From Enterobacter sp. JBIWA008 (GTDB lineage: Bacteria > Pseudomonadota > Gammaproteobacteria > Enterobacterales > Enterobacteriaceae), in contig NZ_CP074149.1 of assembly GCF_019968765.1 (NCBI RefSeq), positions 3,906,001 through 3,970,000 on the forward strand: a DNA stretch of 64,000 nucleotides, given 5' to 3'. Shown piece by piece: positions 55,741-64,000 of this stretch. The translations under genes were made by a program, and so were the position numbers. Within the stretch, counting starts at the first letter, position 1. Each line of letters starts with the position of its first letter. The notes beneath the pieces are model-generated. The model saw only the letters and a list, made by a program, of their open reading frames with translations, had not been told where the DNA came from and ran no database searches.

Positions 55741-56839
55741 TCATAACCCTGCTTTCAAACTTGCTTCGATAAATTGGTCCAGGCTGCCGTCCAGCACCGC
55801 CTGCGTGTTGCGGGTTTCAACCCCGGTACGCAGGTCTTTGATGCGGGAGTCATCAAGGACGTAAGAACGGATCTGGCTGCCCCAACCGATGTCGGATTTG
55901 TTATCTTCCATCGCCTGTTTCTCAGCATTTTTCTTCTGCATCTCCAGCTCATAAAGCTTCGCTTTCATCTGCTTCATGGCCTGGTCTTTGTTCTTATGCT
56001 GGGAACGGTCGTTCTGGCACTGAGTTACCAGCCCGGTTGGAATATGGGTAATACGCACCGCAGATTCCGTACGGTTAACGTGCTGACCACCCGCGCCGGA
56101 TGCGCGATAAACGTCAATACGCAGGTCCGCCGGGTTAATTTCGATATCAATATCTTCGTCAACTTCCGGGTAAACGAACGCGGAGCTGAAGGAGGTATGA
56201 CGACGGCCACCGGAGTCGAACGGACTCTTACGCACCAGGCGGTGAACGCCGGTTTCGGTACGCAGCCAGCCGTAGGCGTAATCGCCAATGATCTTGATGG
56301 TGACGGATTTCAGACCCGCTACTTCACCTTCAGACTCTTCGATAATTTCGGTTTTGAAGCCGCGCGCTTCTGCCCAACGCAGGTACATACGCGTCAGCAT
56401 GCTGGCCCAGTCCTGCGCTTCGGTACCGCCAGAACCAGCCTGGATATCGAGATAGCAGTCAGCGCTGTCGTATTCGCCGGAGAACATACGGCGGAACTCA
56501 AGCTGCGCCAGCTTCTCTTCCAGCACGTCGAGTTCTGCCACGGCTTCGTTAAAGGTTTCTTCGTCGTCGGCTTCGACGGCCAGCTCCAGCAAACCGGAAA
56601 CATCTTCCAGCCCCTGAGCCATTTGATCCAGCGTATCTACGATAGCTTCGAGAGAGGAACGCTCTTTACCCAGCGCCTGTGCGCGTTCAGGTTCGTTCCA
56701 GACGTCCGGCTGTTCCAGCTCGGCGTTTACTTCTTCAAGACGCTCTTTCTTGGCATCGTAGTCAAAGATACCCCCTAAGAACGTCGGAGCGCTCCGTGAG
56801 GTCCTGAATACGGTTTTTTACCGGATTAATTTCAAACAT
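55741..56839 (-). CDS. prfB: PrfB, peptide chain release factor 2, with programmed +1 frameshift
   Basis: Release factor recognising UGA and UAA, 365 residues. Translation starts at ATG 56839 and reads 25 codons to an in-frame TGA at 56764-56762; the upstream AGGGGG Shine-Dalgarno-like string and CTT-TGA-C slip site cause +1 frameshifting, which lets RF2 adjust its own level. The downstream frame then runs to 55741. SPF motif ([11 protein letters not shown]) and catalytic GGQ ([13 protein letters not shown]) are present. Operon recJ-prfB-lysS. Confidence 0.97.
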
Positions 56840-56929
56840 GGTCTGTTTTCTTTTATGGACTTGTCAAAATGCGGTGATAAGAGCGGGATTGTACCGAATC
56901 CACGCCCTTTTTTATAGAGATTACTGCCG

Positions 56930-58663
56930 CTAAATTGGCCAGATATTGTCGATGATGATCTGCAGGGTGCGGTTACCGCGAAACTCGTTAATGTCCAGTT
57001 TGTACGCCAGCTCAACCTCGCGTACGCCGTTGTCCGGCCATACCGCCGTGTCAACGTTGAAGGCAATGCCGTCCAGAAGCGGTCCTCCACCTACGGGCTC
57101 GACCATCACTTTCAGATGACGTTCGCCGACGATACGCTGTTGCAGCAGGCGGAAACGCCCGTCGAACAGCGGTTCCGGGAACATCTGCCCCCACGGACCG
57201 GCATCGCGGAGCATTTGCGCCACGTCCATCGTCATCTCAAGCGGTGAAAGCTCGCCATCGGACACCACTTCCCCCTGCAACAGGGCCGGGTCAATCCAGT
57301 CGGTGACAAGCTCACCAAACAGCCGCTGAAACTCGTCGAACTTCGCCTCTTCCAGCGACAGGCCAGCCGCCATCGCGTGACCACCAAACTTGATCATCAG
57401 ACCCGGGTGAAGCGTATCGAGACGCTCCAGCGCATCGCGCATGTGCAGCCCCTGAATCGAACGGCCAGAGCCTTTCAGCGTACCGTCACCCGCGGGCGCG
57501 AACGCGATCACCGGACGGTGGAAACGCTCTTTAATGCGCGACGCCAGAATGCCGACCACGCCCTGATGCCACTCAGGATGGTACATCGCCAGGCCGCCCG
57601 GCAGCGTATCGCCGCTGCGTTCAAGCTTTTCGCACAGGGTCAGCGCTTCGGCCTGCATCCCCTGCTCAATCTCTTTACGGGTCTGGTTCAGCGCGTCCAG
57701 CTCGTTGGCCAGCACGCGTGCTTCACCGATGTTGTCGCACAGCAGCAGCGCCACGCCGACGGACATATCGTCCAGCCTTCCGGCTGCGTTAAGACGCGGC
57801 CCGAGGGCAAATCCCAAATCGCTTGCCGCTAGCTTGAGCGGATCGCGGTTGGCAATCTCCAGCAGCGCCTTGATCCCCGGACGGCACTTGCCTGCCCGAA
57901 TGCGGCTTAGGCCCTGCCAGGTCAAAATGCGGTTATTGGTGTCGAGCGGGACCACGTCGGCGACGGTACCCAGCGCCACCAGATCGAGATATTCGGCCAG
58001 ATTCGGTACGGCAATACCCCGGGAGTCGAACCAGCCCTTATCGCGCAGCAGGGTCCGTAACGCCAGCATCAGATAAAACGCTACGCCCACGCCTGCGAGG
58101 GATTTCGATGGGAAATCGCAGTCGCGCAGATTGGGGTTAATAATCGCTTCCGCATCCGGCAGCGTTTCGCCCGGCAGGTGGTGATCGGTGACCAGCACCG
58201 GGATCCCCAAAGCGTGAGCATGATCGACGCCCGCATGGGAAGAGATCCCGTTATCGACGGTCATGATCATCTGCGCACCGCGGGCGTGAGCCTGCTCGAC
58301 CACTTCCGGACTGAGGCCATAGCCGTCTTCAAAACGGTTCGGCACCAGATACGTGACGTTATCGCAGCCCAGCGCGCGCAGGCTGAGCACGCTCAGCGCG
58401 GTGCTGGTTGCGCCGTCGGCGTCGAAATCACCCACAACCACAATCCGCGTTCCCTCACGAAGCGCGTTGTAGAGCATTTCAGCGGCTTTTTCGATACCGC
58501 TCAGCTGCTGCCAGGGCAGCATCCCTTTCACGCTGCGTTCAAGATCCTCAGCGCTACGCACGCCGCGGCTGGCGTAAAGGCGCTTAAGCAGCGCCGGGAG
58601 ATCGTCCGGCAAATCAACCGGTTCAACCGCCTCGCGGCGGCGCAATTTTATTGGGGCTTTCAC
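56930..58663 (-). CDS. recJ: RecJ, single-strand-specific 5'-3' exonuclease
   Basis: 577-residue DHH-family nuclease of recombination and mismatch repair. Motif I VVVGDFDADGATST, DHH motif VTDHHLPGET, DHHA1 GGHAMAAGLSLEEAK, and C-terminal OB fold. Five bases downstream of dsbC on the same strand; xerD-dsbC-recJ order as in E. coli. Confidence 0.97.
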   Translation of the reverse strand: MKAPIKLRRREAVEPVDLPDDLPALLKRLYASRGVRSAEDLERSVKGMLPWQQLSGIEKAAEMLYNALREGTRIVVVGDFDADGATSTALSVLSLRALGCDNVTYLVPNRFEDGYGLSPEVVEQAHARGAQMIMTVDNGISSHAGVDHAHALGIPVLVTDHHLPGETLPDAEAIINPNLRDCDFPSKSLAGVGVAFYLMLALRTLLRDKGWFDSRGIAVPNLAEYLDLVALGTVADVVPLDTNNRILTWQGLSRIRAGKCRPGIKALLEIANRDPLKLAASDLGFALGPRLNAAGRLDDMSVGVALLLCDNIGEARVLANELDALNQTRKEIEQGMQAEALTLCEKLERSGDTLPGGLAMYHPEWHQGVVGILASRIKERFHRPVIAFAPAGDGTLKGSGRSIQGLHMRDALERLDTLHPGLMIKFGGHAMAAGLSLEEAKFDEFQRLFGELVTDWIDPALLQGEVVSDGELSPLEMTMDVAQMLRDAGPWGQMFPEPLFDGRFRLLQQRIVGERHLKVMVEPVGGGPLLDGIAFNVDTAVWPDNGVREVELAYKLDINEFRGNRTLQIIIDNIWPI

Positions 58664-58668
58664 GCGGA

Positions 58669-59382
58669 TTATTTACCACCAAACTGTTTCTGGTGCGCGT
58701 CGAGGAACTCTTTCATCTCTTTTGGTCCCTGATAGCCCGGAACGACATACCCGTTGCTCAGGACAATCGCTGGCGTACCGCTCACGCCAAACTGCACGCC
58801 GAGCGCGTAGTGGTTAGCAATATCAATGTCGCAGGAGGCCGGTTTAACGCCTTTGCCGTTCATGGCGTCATCAAACGCTTTGTTGCGGTCTTTCGCACAC
58901 CAGATAGCCTTCATGTCCTGCTCTGGCTGGCTCTGCACGCCCGCGCGCGGGAAGGCCAGGTAACGCACGGTGATGCCCAGCGCGTTGTAGTCTTTCATCT
59001 CTTCGTGCAGCTTGTGGCAGTAGCCACAGGTGATGTCGGTGAAGACGGTAATGACGTGTTTTTCCTGCGCCGCTTTATAGACGATCATCTCTTTTTCGAG
59101 CGCGTTCAGGTTTTTCATCAGCAGCTGGTTGGTGACGTTCACCGGCTGCGCGCCGCTCACGTCGTACATTGGCCCCTGAATAATGTGTTTGCCGTCTTCG
59201 GTGACGTACAGCACGCCGCTGTTGGTGAGCACCGTTTTCATGCCGGCAACCGGTGCAGGCTGAATATCGCTACCAGTGACGCCAAGCTTAGCCAGCGACT
59301 GTTTGATGGCGGCGTCGTCCGCATGGGCGAAACCGGTAAATGAGGCTGCCAGCAGGGTGAACAGCGCGAAAGACTTTTTCAT
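58669..59382 (-). CDS. dsbC: DsbC, periplasmic disulfide isomerase
   Basis: 237-residue precursor: 20-residue signal peptide (MKKSFALFTLLAASFTGFAH), N-terminal dimerisation domain, thioredoxin domain with active site CGYC (FTDITCGYCHKLHEEM) and the structural cysteine pair (WCAKDRN, PASCDID). The frame is open 28 codons further, but the signal peptide fixes the start at 59382. Reduced by DsbD; corrects wrong disulfides. Confidence 0.96.
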   Translation of the reverse strand: MKKSFALFTLLAASFTGFAHADDAAIKQSLAKLGVTGSDIQPAPVAGMKTVLTNSGVLYVTEDGKHIIQGPMYDVSGAQPVNVTNQLLMKNLNALEKEMIVYKAAQEKHVITVFTDITCGYCHKLHEEMKDYNALGITVRYLAFPRAGVQSQPEQDMKAIWCAKDRNKAFDDAMNGKGVKPASCDIDIANHYALGVQFGVSGTPAIVLSNGYVVPGYQGPKEMKEFLDAHQKQFGGK

Positions 59383-59410
59383 ATGTGATCCTGTTACAAT
59401 TCGTCGGCAC

Positions 59411-60307
59411 TCACGCACGAGGGTGGTGCTGTTGGTGTAGCTGCCGCAGGCGTTCCGTCGCGACATGTGTGTAAATTTGCGTCGTGGAAAGATCGCTGTG
59501 GCCCAGCAGCATCTGCACCACGCGTAAATCAGCGCCGTGGTTTAACAGATGCGTCGCGAAGGCGTGACGCAATACGTGCGGCGAAAGCTTTTCACTGTCG
59601 ATTCCCGCCAGTGTGGCGTAATGCTTGATGCGATGCCAGAACGTTTGCCGCGTCATCTGCTGGGCGCGCTGGCTCGGAAACAGGACGTCGATAGACGTAC
59701 CGTTGAGCAACCACGGACGACCATGCTCCAGGTACGTTTCCAGCCAGTAAACCGCCTCTTCACCCAGCGGAACCAGCCTCTCTTTGTTTCCTTTACCGAT
59801 GACGCGCACCACGCCCTGACGCAGGCTGATATCGCTCATCGTCAGGCCAACCAGTTCCGAAACGCGCAAGCCGGTAGCATACAATAGCTCAAGCATGGCT
59901 TTATCGCGTAACTCCAGCGGCAGGTCAACAGCCGGTGACTGTAATAATCTTTCAACTTGTGCTTCGCTGAGATCTTTAGGCAGCCGCTGCGGGAGTTTAG
60001 GGGATGCCAGCAGCGCGCTGGGATCGTCTTCACGAATCTTCTCACGGTAGAGATGCTGGAACAGCCGACGCATGGCGCTGAGCAAACGTGCGGAACTGGT
60101 GGCTTTATAGCCTCCCGCGATCCGTTCCCCAAGCAGCGCCTGGAGGTCGTCACGTTGTGCACTCGCAAGGGATAACCCCCGGTGCGCAAGCCACTCCACC
60201 AGCATGGTAAGATCGCGACGGTAGGCACTGAGGGTATTTTCGGCCAGATTTTTCTCCAGCCACAGCGCGTCGAGAAACTGTTCGATCAGTGCGAGATCCT
60301 TTTCCAC
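59411..60307 (-). CDS. xerD: XerD, chromosome dimer resolution recombinase
   Basis: 298-residue tyrosine recombinase that works with XerC at dif, activated by FtsK. Catalytic residues: Arg in ATGLRVSELVG, HVLRHAFATHLL, LGHSDLSTTQIYTHV (nucleophile Tyr). Near identical to E. coli XerD. First gene of the xerD-dsbC-recJ run. Confidence 0.97.
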   Translation of the reverse strand: MEKDLALIEQFLDALWLEKNLAENTLSAYRRDLTMLVEWLAHRGLSLASAQRDDLQALLGERIAGGYKATSSARLLSAMRRLFQHLYREKIREDDPSALLASPKLPQRLPKDLSEAQVERLLQSPAVDLPLELRDKAMLELLYATGLRVSELVGLTMSDISLRQGVVRVIGKGNKERLVPLGEEAVYWLETYLEHGRPWLLNGTSIDVLFPSQRAQQMTRQTFWHRIKHYATLAGIDSEKLSPHVLRHAFATHLLNHGADLRVVQMLLGHSDLSTTQIYTHVATERLRQLHQQHHPRA

Positions 60308-60408
60308 ATCAGCCCCTTTGATTCTGCAGTCAGGCCATTATGCCTGATTGCGACCGGTTTCTGGTACACTACGCGCAAAGTCAAAGCAAGAATTGAGATA
60401 GTTACGCG

Positions 60409-60930
60409 ATGAATATTGGTCTGTTCTATGGTTCCAGCACCTGCTACACCGAAATGGCGGCAGAGAAAATTCGCGACATCATTGGCCCGGAACTGGTGAC
60501 GTTGCATAACCTGAAAGATGACGCGCTTACGCTGATGGAGCAGTATGACGTGCTGATCCTCGGCATCCCGACATGGGATTTCGGCGAGATACAGGAAGAC
60601 TGGGAAGCTATCTGGGATCAACTCGATTCAGTCAATCTCGACGGCAAAATCATTGCCATGTACGGCATGGGGGATCAGCTGGGTTACGGGGAATGGTTCC
60701 TGGACGCGCTCGGCATGCTGCATGACAAGCTGGCGCCGAAAGGGGTGTCGTTTATCGGCTACTGGCCAACCGAAGGTTACGAGTTCACCAGTAAAAAACC
60801 GATTATTGCCGACGGCGAGCTGTTTGTTGGACTCGCGCTGGATGAAACCAACCAGTACGATCTCAGCGATGAACGCCTGCAAAGCTGGTGCGAGCAGATT
60901 CTGGGCGAAATGGCAGAAAAGTTTAGCTAA
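60409..60930 (+). CDS. fldB: FldB, flavodoxin 2
   Basis: 173-residue FMN electron carrier. The phosphate loop [15 protein letters not shown] is at the N terminus; isoalloxazine loops are around [13 protein letters not shown] and [12 protein letters not shown]. SoxS-inducible in E. coli. Divergent from xerD, convergent with ygfX (6-base gap). Confidence 0.96.
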   Translation: MNIGLFYGSSTCYTEMAAEKIRDIIGPELVTLHNLKDDALTLMEQYDVLILGIPTWDFGEIQEDWEAIWDQLDSVNLDGKIIAMYGMGDQLGYGEWFLDALGMLHDKLAPKGVSFIGYWPTEGYEFTSKKPIIADGELFVGLALDETNQYDLSDERLQSWCEQILGEMAEKFS

Positions 60931-60936
60931 CGCGCA

Positions 60937-61347
60937 TTACCCCTGCGTCGTCTGTTGCAACAACATCCGGCGCAGATCTCGCCACTCGGCAGCATCCATA
61001 CTGTCAGCCGCCAGCCACAGATGCTGGCAACGCCCGCCATCCACCTTACGTAACCGTAACATCATGCCGCAGTTGAGCATCCAGGGCATACCGAGAATAT
61101 CCCACTCTTTACCCTGCCAGCGCAGGCGGGAATCCATCAGCAATTTAATCTCTCCCTGACGTGCATTGATGCGACGCTGGCTGCGTACGCTGTCAAAAAC
61201 GACAAACGAGAGTAACAGCAGCCACAGCGGCGTATAGCTCAGCGGCCATGGCATCAGTAACACAATGGCCGCAACCAGGCCGTGGAGCAATAAAGACATC
61301 CACTGTGAGCGCCACGAGACGCGAAGATCAGATTGCCACAGGACCAC
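60937..61347 (-). CDS. ygfX: YgfX (CptA), small inner-membrane protein
   Basis: 136-residue protein with two membrane helices ([34 protein letters not shown]) and a soluble tail. In E. coli paired with SdhE and described both as a cell-division toxin and as a partner in flavinylation. Starts inside sdhE (20-base overlap), so translation is coupled. Confidence 0.93.
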   Translation of the reverse strand: MVLWQSDLRVSWRSQWMSLLLHGLVAAIVLLMPWPLSYTPLWLLLLSFVVFDSVRSQRRINARQGEIKLLMDSRLRWQGKEWDILGMPWMLNCGMMLRLRKVDGGRCQHLWLAADSMDAAEWRDLRRMLLQQTTQG

Positions 61348-61594
61348 GTTCCCGATTCCGTGTTTGAATTAATTGCACCATCCGTTGCAACTCGGTGTCG
61401 GCGGGTTTGCCGTGGTTCATCAGCCAGTTGAATAAATCCGGATCGTCAGATTCAAGCAGGCGAACAAACAGACGCTTATCATCGTCGCTTAAGGTGTCAT
61501 ACTCATATTCGAAGAAAGGCATGATGGAAATATCAAGTTCACGCATGCCGCGACGGCACGCCCAGTGAATACGGGCCTTGTTGTTAATATCCAT
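61328..61594 (-). CDS. sdhE: SdhE (CptB), FAD assembly factor
   Basis: 88-residue helical protein that promotes covalent flavinylation of SdhA and FrdA; RGxxE motif is RRGMREL, followed by [19 protein letters not shown]. It has also been proposed as antitoxin to YgfX. Upstream gap to ygfZ (294 bases) contains the divergent promoters and no supported gene. Confidence 0.95.
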   Translation of the reverse strand: MDINNKARIHWACRRGMRELDISIMPFFEYEYDTLSDDDKRLFVRLLESDDPDLFNWLMNHGKPADTELQRMVQLIQTRNRERGPVAI

Positions 61595-61888
61595 GTTCAG
61601 TTTCCTGCATTACGTTTGGCACGGTCGGTACCCCATTCAGTGTTCTTTATTTCTCTACGGGGACACCAGCTAGTGTAACGTGTTTTTGACCGTTTCATTA
61701 CTGGAATATTGCGTTCGGCGAGCAGGCTTCCAGAACAATCCCTACAAAGACAGCGGATTACATTATTTTGCGTAGCGCTACGCATAACCGGTTTAGGGCA
61801 CAAATGGCCTGTTGAAAGCGCTTGCATTGCCTGCAGGCTCTTTTACCATTAGGGATTATCAAAGCGTTAAGCAATTCAGGATATCGTT

Positions 61889-62869
61889 ATGGCCTTTACA
61901 CCATTTTCTCCTCGCCAGCCCGCCGCCTCTGCGCGTCTGCCGCTGACGCTTATTTCTCTTGATGACTGGGCGCTGGCAACGCTCACCGGTGCCGACGCCG
62001 AAAAATATCTGCAGGGCCAGGTGACTGCCGACGTCAGCCAGATGACCGAACACCAGCACCTGCTGGCCGCGCATTGCGATCCAAAAGGCAAAATGTGGAG
62101 CAACCTGCGCCTCTTCCGCCGTCAGGACGGCTTTGCCTTTATTGAGCGCCGCAGCCTGCAAGAGGCCCAGCTCAAAGAGCTGAAAAAGTACGCGGTATTT
62201 TCCAAAGTCGCTATCGCCCCGGACAACGAACATGTCCTGCTGGGAGTGGCCGGTTTCCAGGCGCGTGCGGCACTGAAAAATCTCTTCAGCGAACTGCCGG
62301 ATGCAGAAAAGCAGCTGGTCAGCGAAGGCGCGACCTCCATCCTGTGGTTTGAACACCCGGCGGAGCGTTTCCTGTTAGTCACGGATGCGGCAACCGCCGA
62401 ACGCGTCACCGAGGCGCTGCGAGGCGAAGCACAGCTCAACAACAGCCAGCAGTGGCTGGCGCTGAACATCGAAGCGGGTCTGCCGGTAATTGACGCCGCA
62501 AACAGCGCGCAGTTCATTCCTCAGGCAACCAACCTGCAGGCGCTGGGGGGTATCAGCTTTAAAAAGGGCTGTTACACCGGCCAGGAGATGGTGGCGCGTG
62601 CAAAATTCCGCGGGGCAAACAAACGAGCGCTGTGGACGCTGGCGGGACATGCCAGCCGCGTACCTGAAGCGGGTGAAGACTTAGAGCTGAAGATGGGTGA
62701 GAACTGGCGCCGAACCGGCACCGTGTTAGCCGCCGTACAGCTGGATGATGGACGTCTTTTAGTTCAAGCCGTCATGAATAATGACATGGAAGCCGACAGC
62801 GTGTTCCGCGTGCGTGACGATGCGAATACGCTGAGTATTGAGCCGCTGCCGTATTCGTTAGAAGAGTAA
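61889..62869 (+). CDS. ygfZ: YgfZ, folate-binding Fe-S cluster/tRNA modification factor
   Basis: 326-residue GcvT-like protein needed for activity of MiaB and other Fe-S enzymes. The conserved KGCYTGQE loop with its essential cysteine is intact ([18 protein letters not shown]). Divergent from sdhE. Confidence 0.96.
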   Translation: MAFTPFSPRQPAASARLPLTLISLDDWALATLTGADAEKYLQGQVTADVSQMTEHQHLLAAHCDPKGKMWSNLRLFRRQDGFAFIERRSLQEAQLKELKKYAVFSKVAIAPDNEHVLLGVAGFQARAALKNLFSELPDAEKQLVSEGATSILWFEHPAERFLLVTDAATAERVTEALRGEAQLNNSQQWLALNIEAGLPVIDAANSAQFIPQATNLQALGGISFKKGCYTGQEMVARAKFRGANKRALWTLAGHASRVPEAGEDLELKMGENWRRTGTVLAAVQLDDGRLLVQAVMNNDMEADSVFRVRDDANTLSIEPLPYSLEE

Positions 62870-62886
62870 TCGTCTACAGGTGTCCT

Positions 62887-62920
62887 CCCTCTCCCTGCGG
62901 GAGAGGGCCGGGGTGAGGGC
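62887..62920. repeat. REP-like palindrome after ygfZ
   Basis: CCCTCTCCC-TGC-GGGAGAGGG followed by CCGGGGTGAGGGC: the dispersed intergenic palindrome common in Enterobacter and related genomes, placed between convergent ygfZ and yqfA. May act as a bidirectional mRNA 3' stabiliser. Confidence 0.8.
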
Positions 62921-62942
62921 AACCGCCCGCACGGTGTAAAAA

Positions 62943-63629
<687 letters not shown>

Positions 63630-63767
63630 TTATTCATCGCATCACTATGCTAACTGAGAATGATTCCAGTGAACACCTGTTAGCTAAAATAAAGTTAAAC
63701 ATGACGTTTCTAAATTACAATCAGATAGTTACACTTTAATTTCAGCGAACGCGCGTTCCAATTTCAG

Positions 63768-64000
63768 CTATAGACGTTTAAAATCAATCACATAAAACTG
63801 GTTCTGCCTGGGGTAAATCTCTGCGATCACGCTTTTCAGTGTATCCAGGCTCATATTCTCCTGTTCAGCATGTTTTTGCGTCAATGTGTCGAACGTAACG
63901 GTTGACGTCCCTGTTACTTCGATAGTGCAAAAATAACCATCATCTTCATAACGACCCACCCGCAGGATATCGCCGGTTTTGAAATGGGACTCACTTTTAT
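63768..64000 (-). CDS. yqfB: YqfB, N4-acetylcytidine amidohydrolase (N-terminal part outside the window)
   Basis: C-terminal 76 or so residues of the ASCH-domain protein YqfB (103 aa in E. coli); the frame is open to the window edge and reads [20 protein letters not shown], continuing the known sequence. It hydrolyses N4-acetylcytidine. Ends FYVIDFKRL with a TAG stop. Confidence 0.93.
   Translation of the reverse strand, partial: KSESHFKTGDILRVGRYEDDGYFCTIEVTGTSTVTFDTLTQKHAEQENMSLDTLKSVIAEIYPRQNQFYVIDFKRL

Noticed and set aside
61328-61347. ygfX-sdhE overlap as a novel toxin-antitoxin pair
   Set aside because: Already described as CptAB/SdhE-YgfX; ordinary backbone genes.
61597-61827. 76-residue minus-strand frame with several cysteines upstream of sdhE
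   Set aside because: It fills the sdhE-ygfZ promoter gap, has no recognisable ribosome site or family, and E. coli has no gene there; the cysteine content looks accidental.

Overview
The window is chromosomal DNA of an enteric gammaproteobacterium, most likely Enterobacter or a close relative. The gene order tas-lplT-aas-omrA-galR-lysA-lysR-ygeA-araE-kduD-kduI-yqeF-yqeG and actS-idi-lysS-prfB-recJ-dsbC-xerD-fldB-ygfX-sdhE-ygfZ-yqfA-yqfB is the E. coli 61-65 min backbone, and the protein sequences match by recall (no search was run). tas is cut by the left edge and yqfB by the right edge.

Region 1 (1-19,400) is mostly backbone: lysophospholipid recycling (lplT, aas), the envelope sRNA OmrA in a single copy, galactose control (galR), lysine synthesis (lysA, lysR), YgeA racemase, arabinose uptake (araE) and ketouronate catabolism (kduD, kduI). 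Insertions relative to E. coli K-12 are a GNAT gene and a LacI-type regulator between galR and lysA, a fepE-like O-antigen chain-length gene between ygeA and araE, and a divergent LysR/PACE-efflux pair between yqeF and yqeG.

Region 2 (19,400-52,570) is the variable segment between yqeG and the tRNA-Gly(CCC) gene glyU, where E. coli carries ETT2. It holds an Lrp/LysE-family pair, yjdJ-yjdI, a CitAB/DcuSR-type two-component system followed by an Fbp-type ABC importer, an IS scar, a seven-Ig-domain inverse autotransporter (invasin-like), a complete IS3-family element that has erased most of a GNAT gene, a TopAI (YjhX) gene with a double methyltransferase whose second half is YjhP, and a chaperone-usher fimbrial operon. 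The fimbrial operon has one BvgAS/EvgAS-type phosphorelay on each side plus an orphan LuxR-type regulator. At the glyU end is a P4-type integrase gene with a one-base deletion near its start.

Region 3 (52,570-64,000) is backbone again: cell-wall amidase activator ActS, idi, the xerD-dsbC-recJ-prfB-lysS run (prfB keeps its programmed +1 frameshift), flavodoxin B, the ygfX-sdhE pair, ygfZ, the hemolysin III-family gene yqfA and yqfB. The purine-catabolism (xdh) block found between ygeR/actS and idi in E. coli is absent.

The most interesting area is 35,400-50,760. The two sensor kinases, two response regulators and the LuxR-type protein flank five pilus genes. An inverted repeat TGTAG-N8-CTACA occurs once in the pilus promoter region and once in the kinase-2/LuxR promoter region, suggesting one regulator binds at both ends of the locus.
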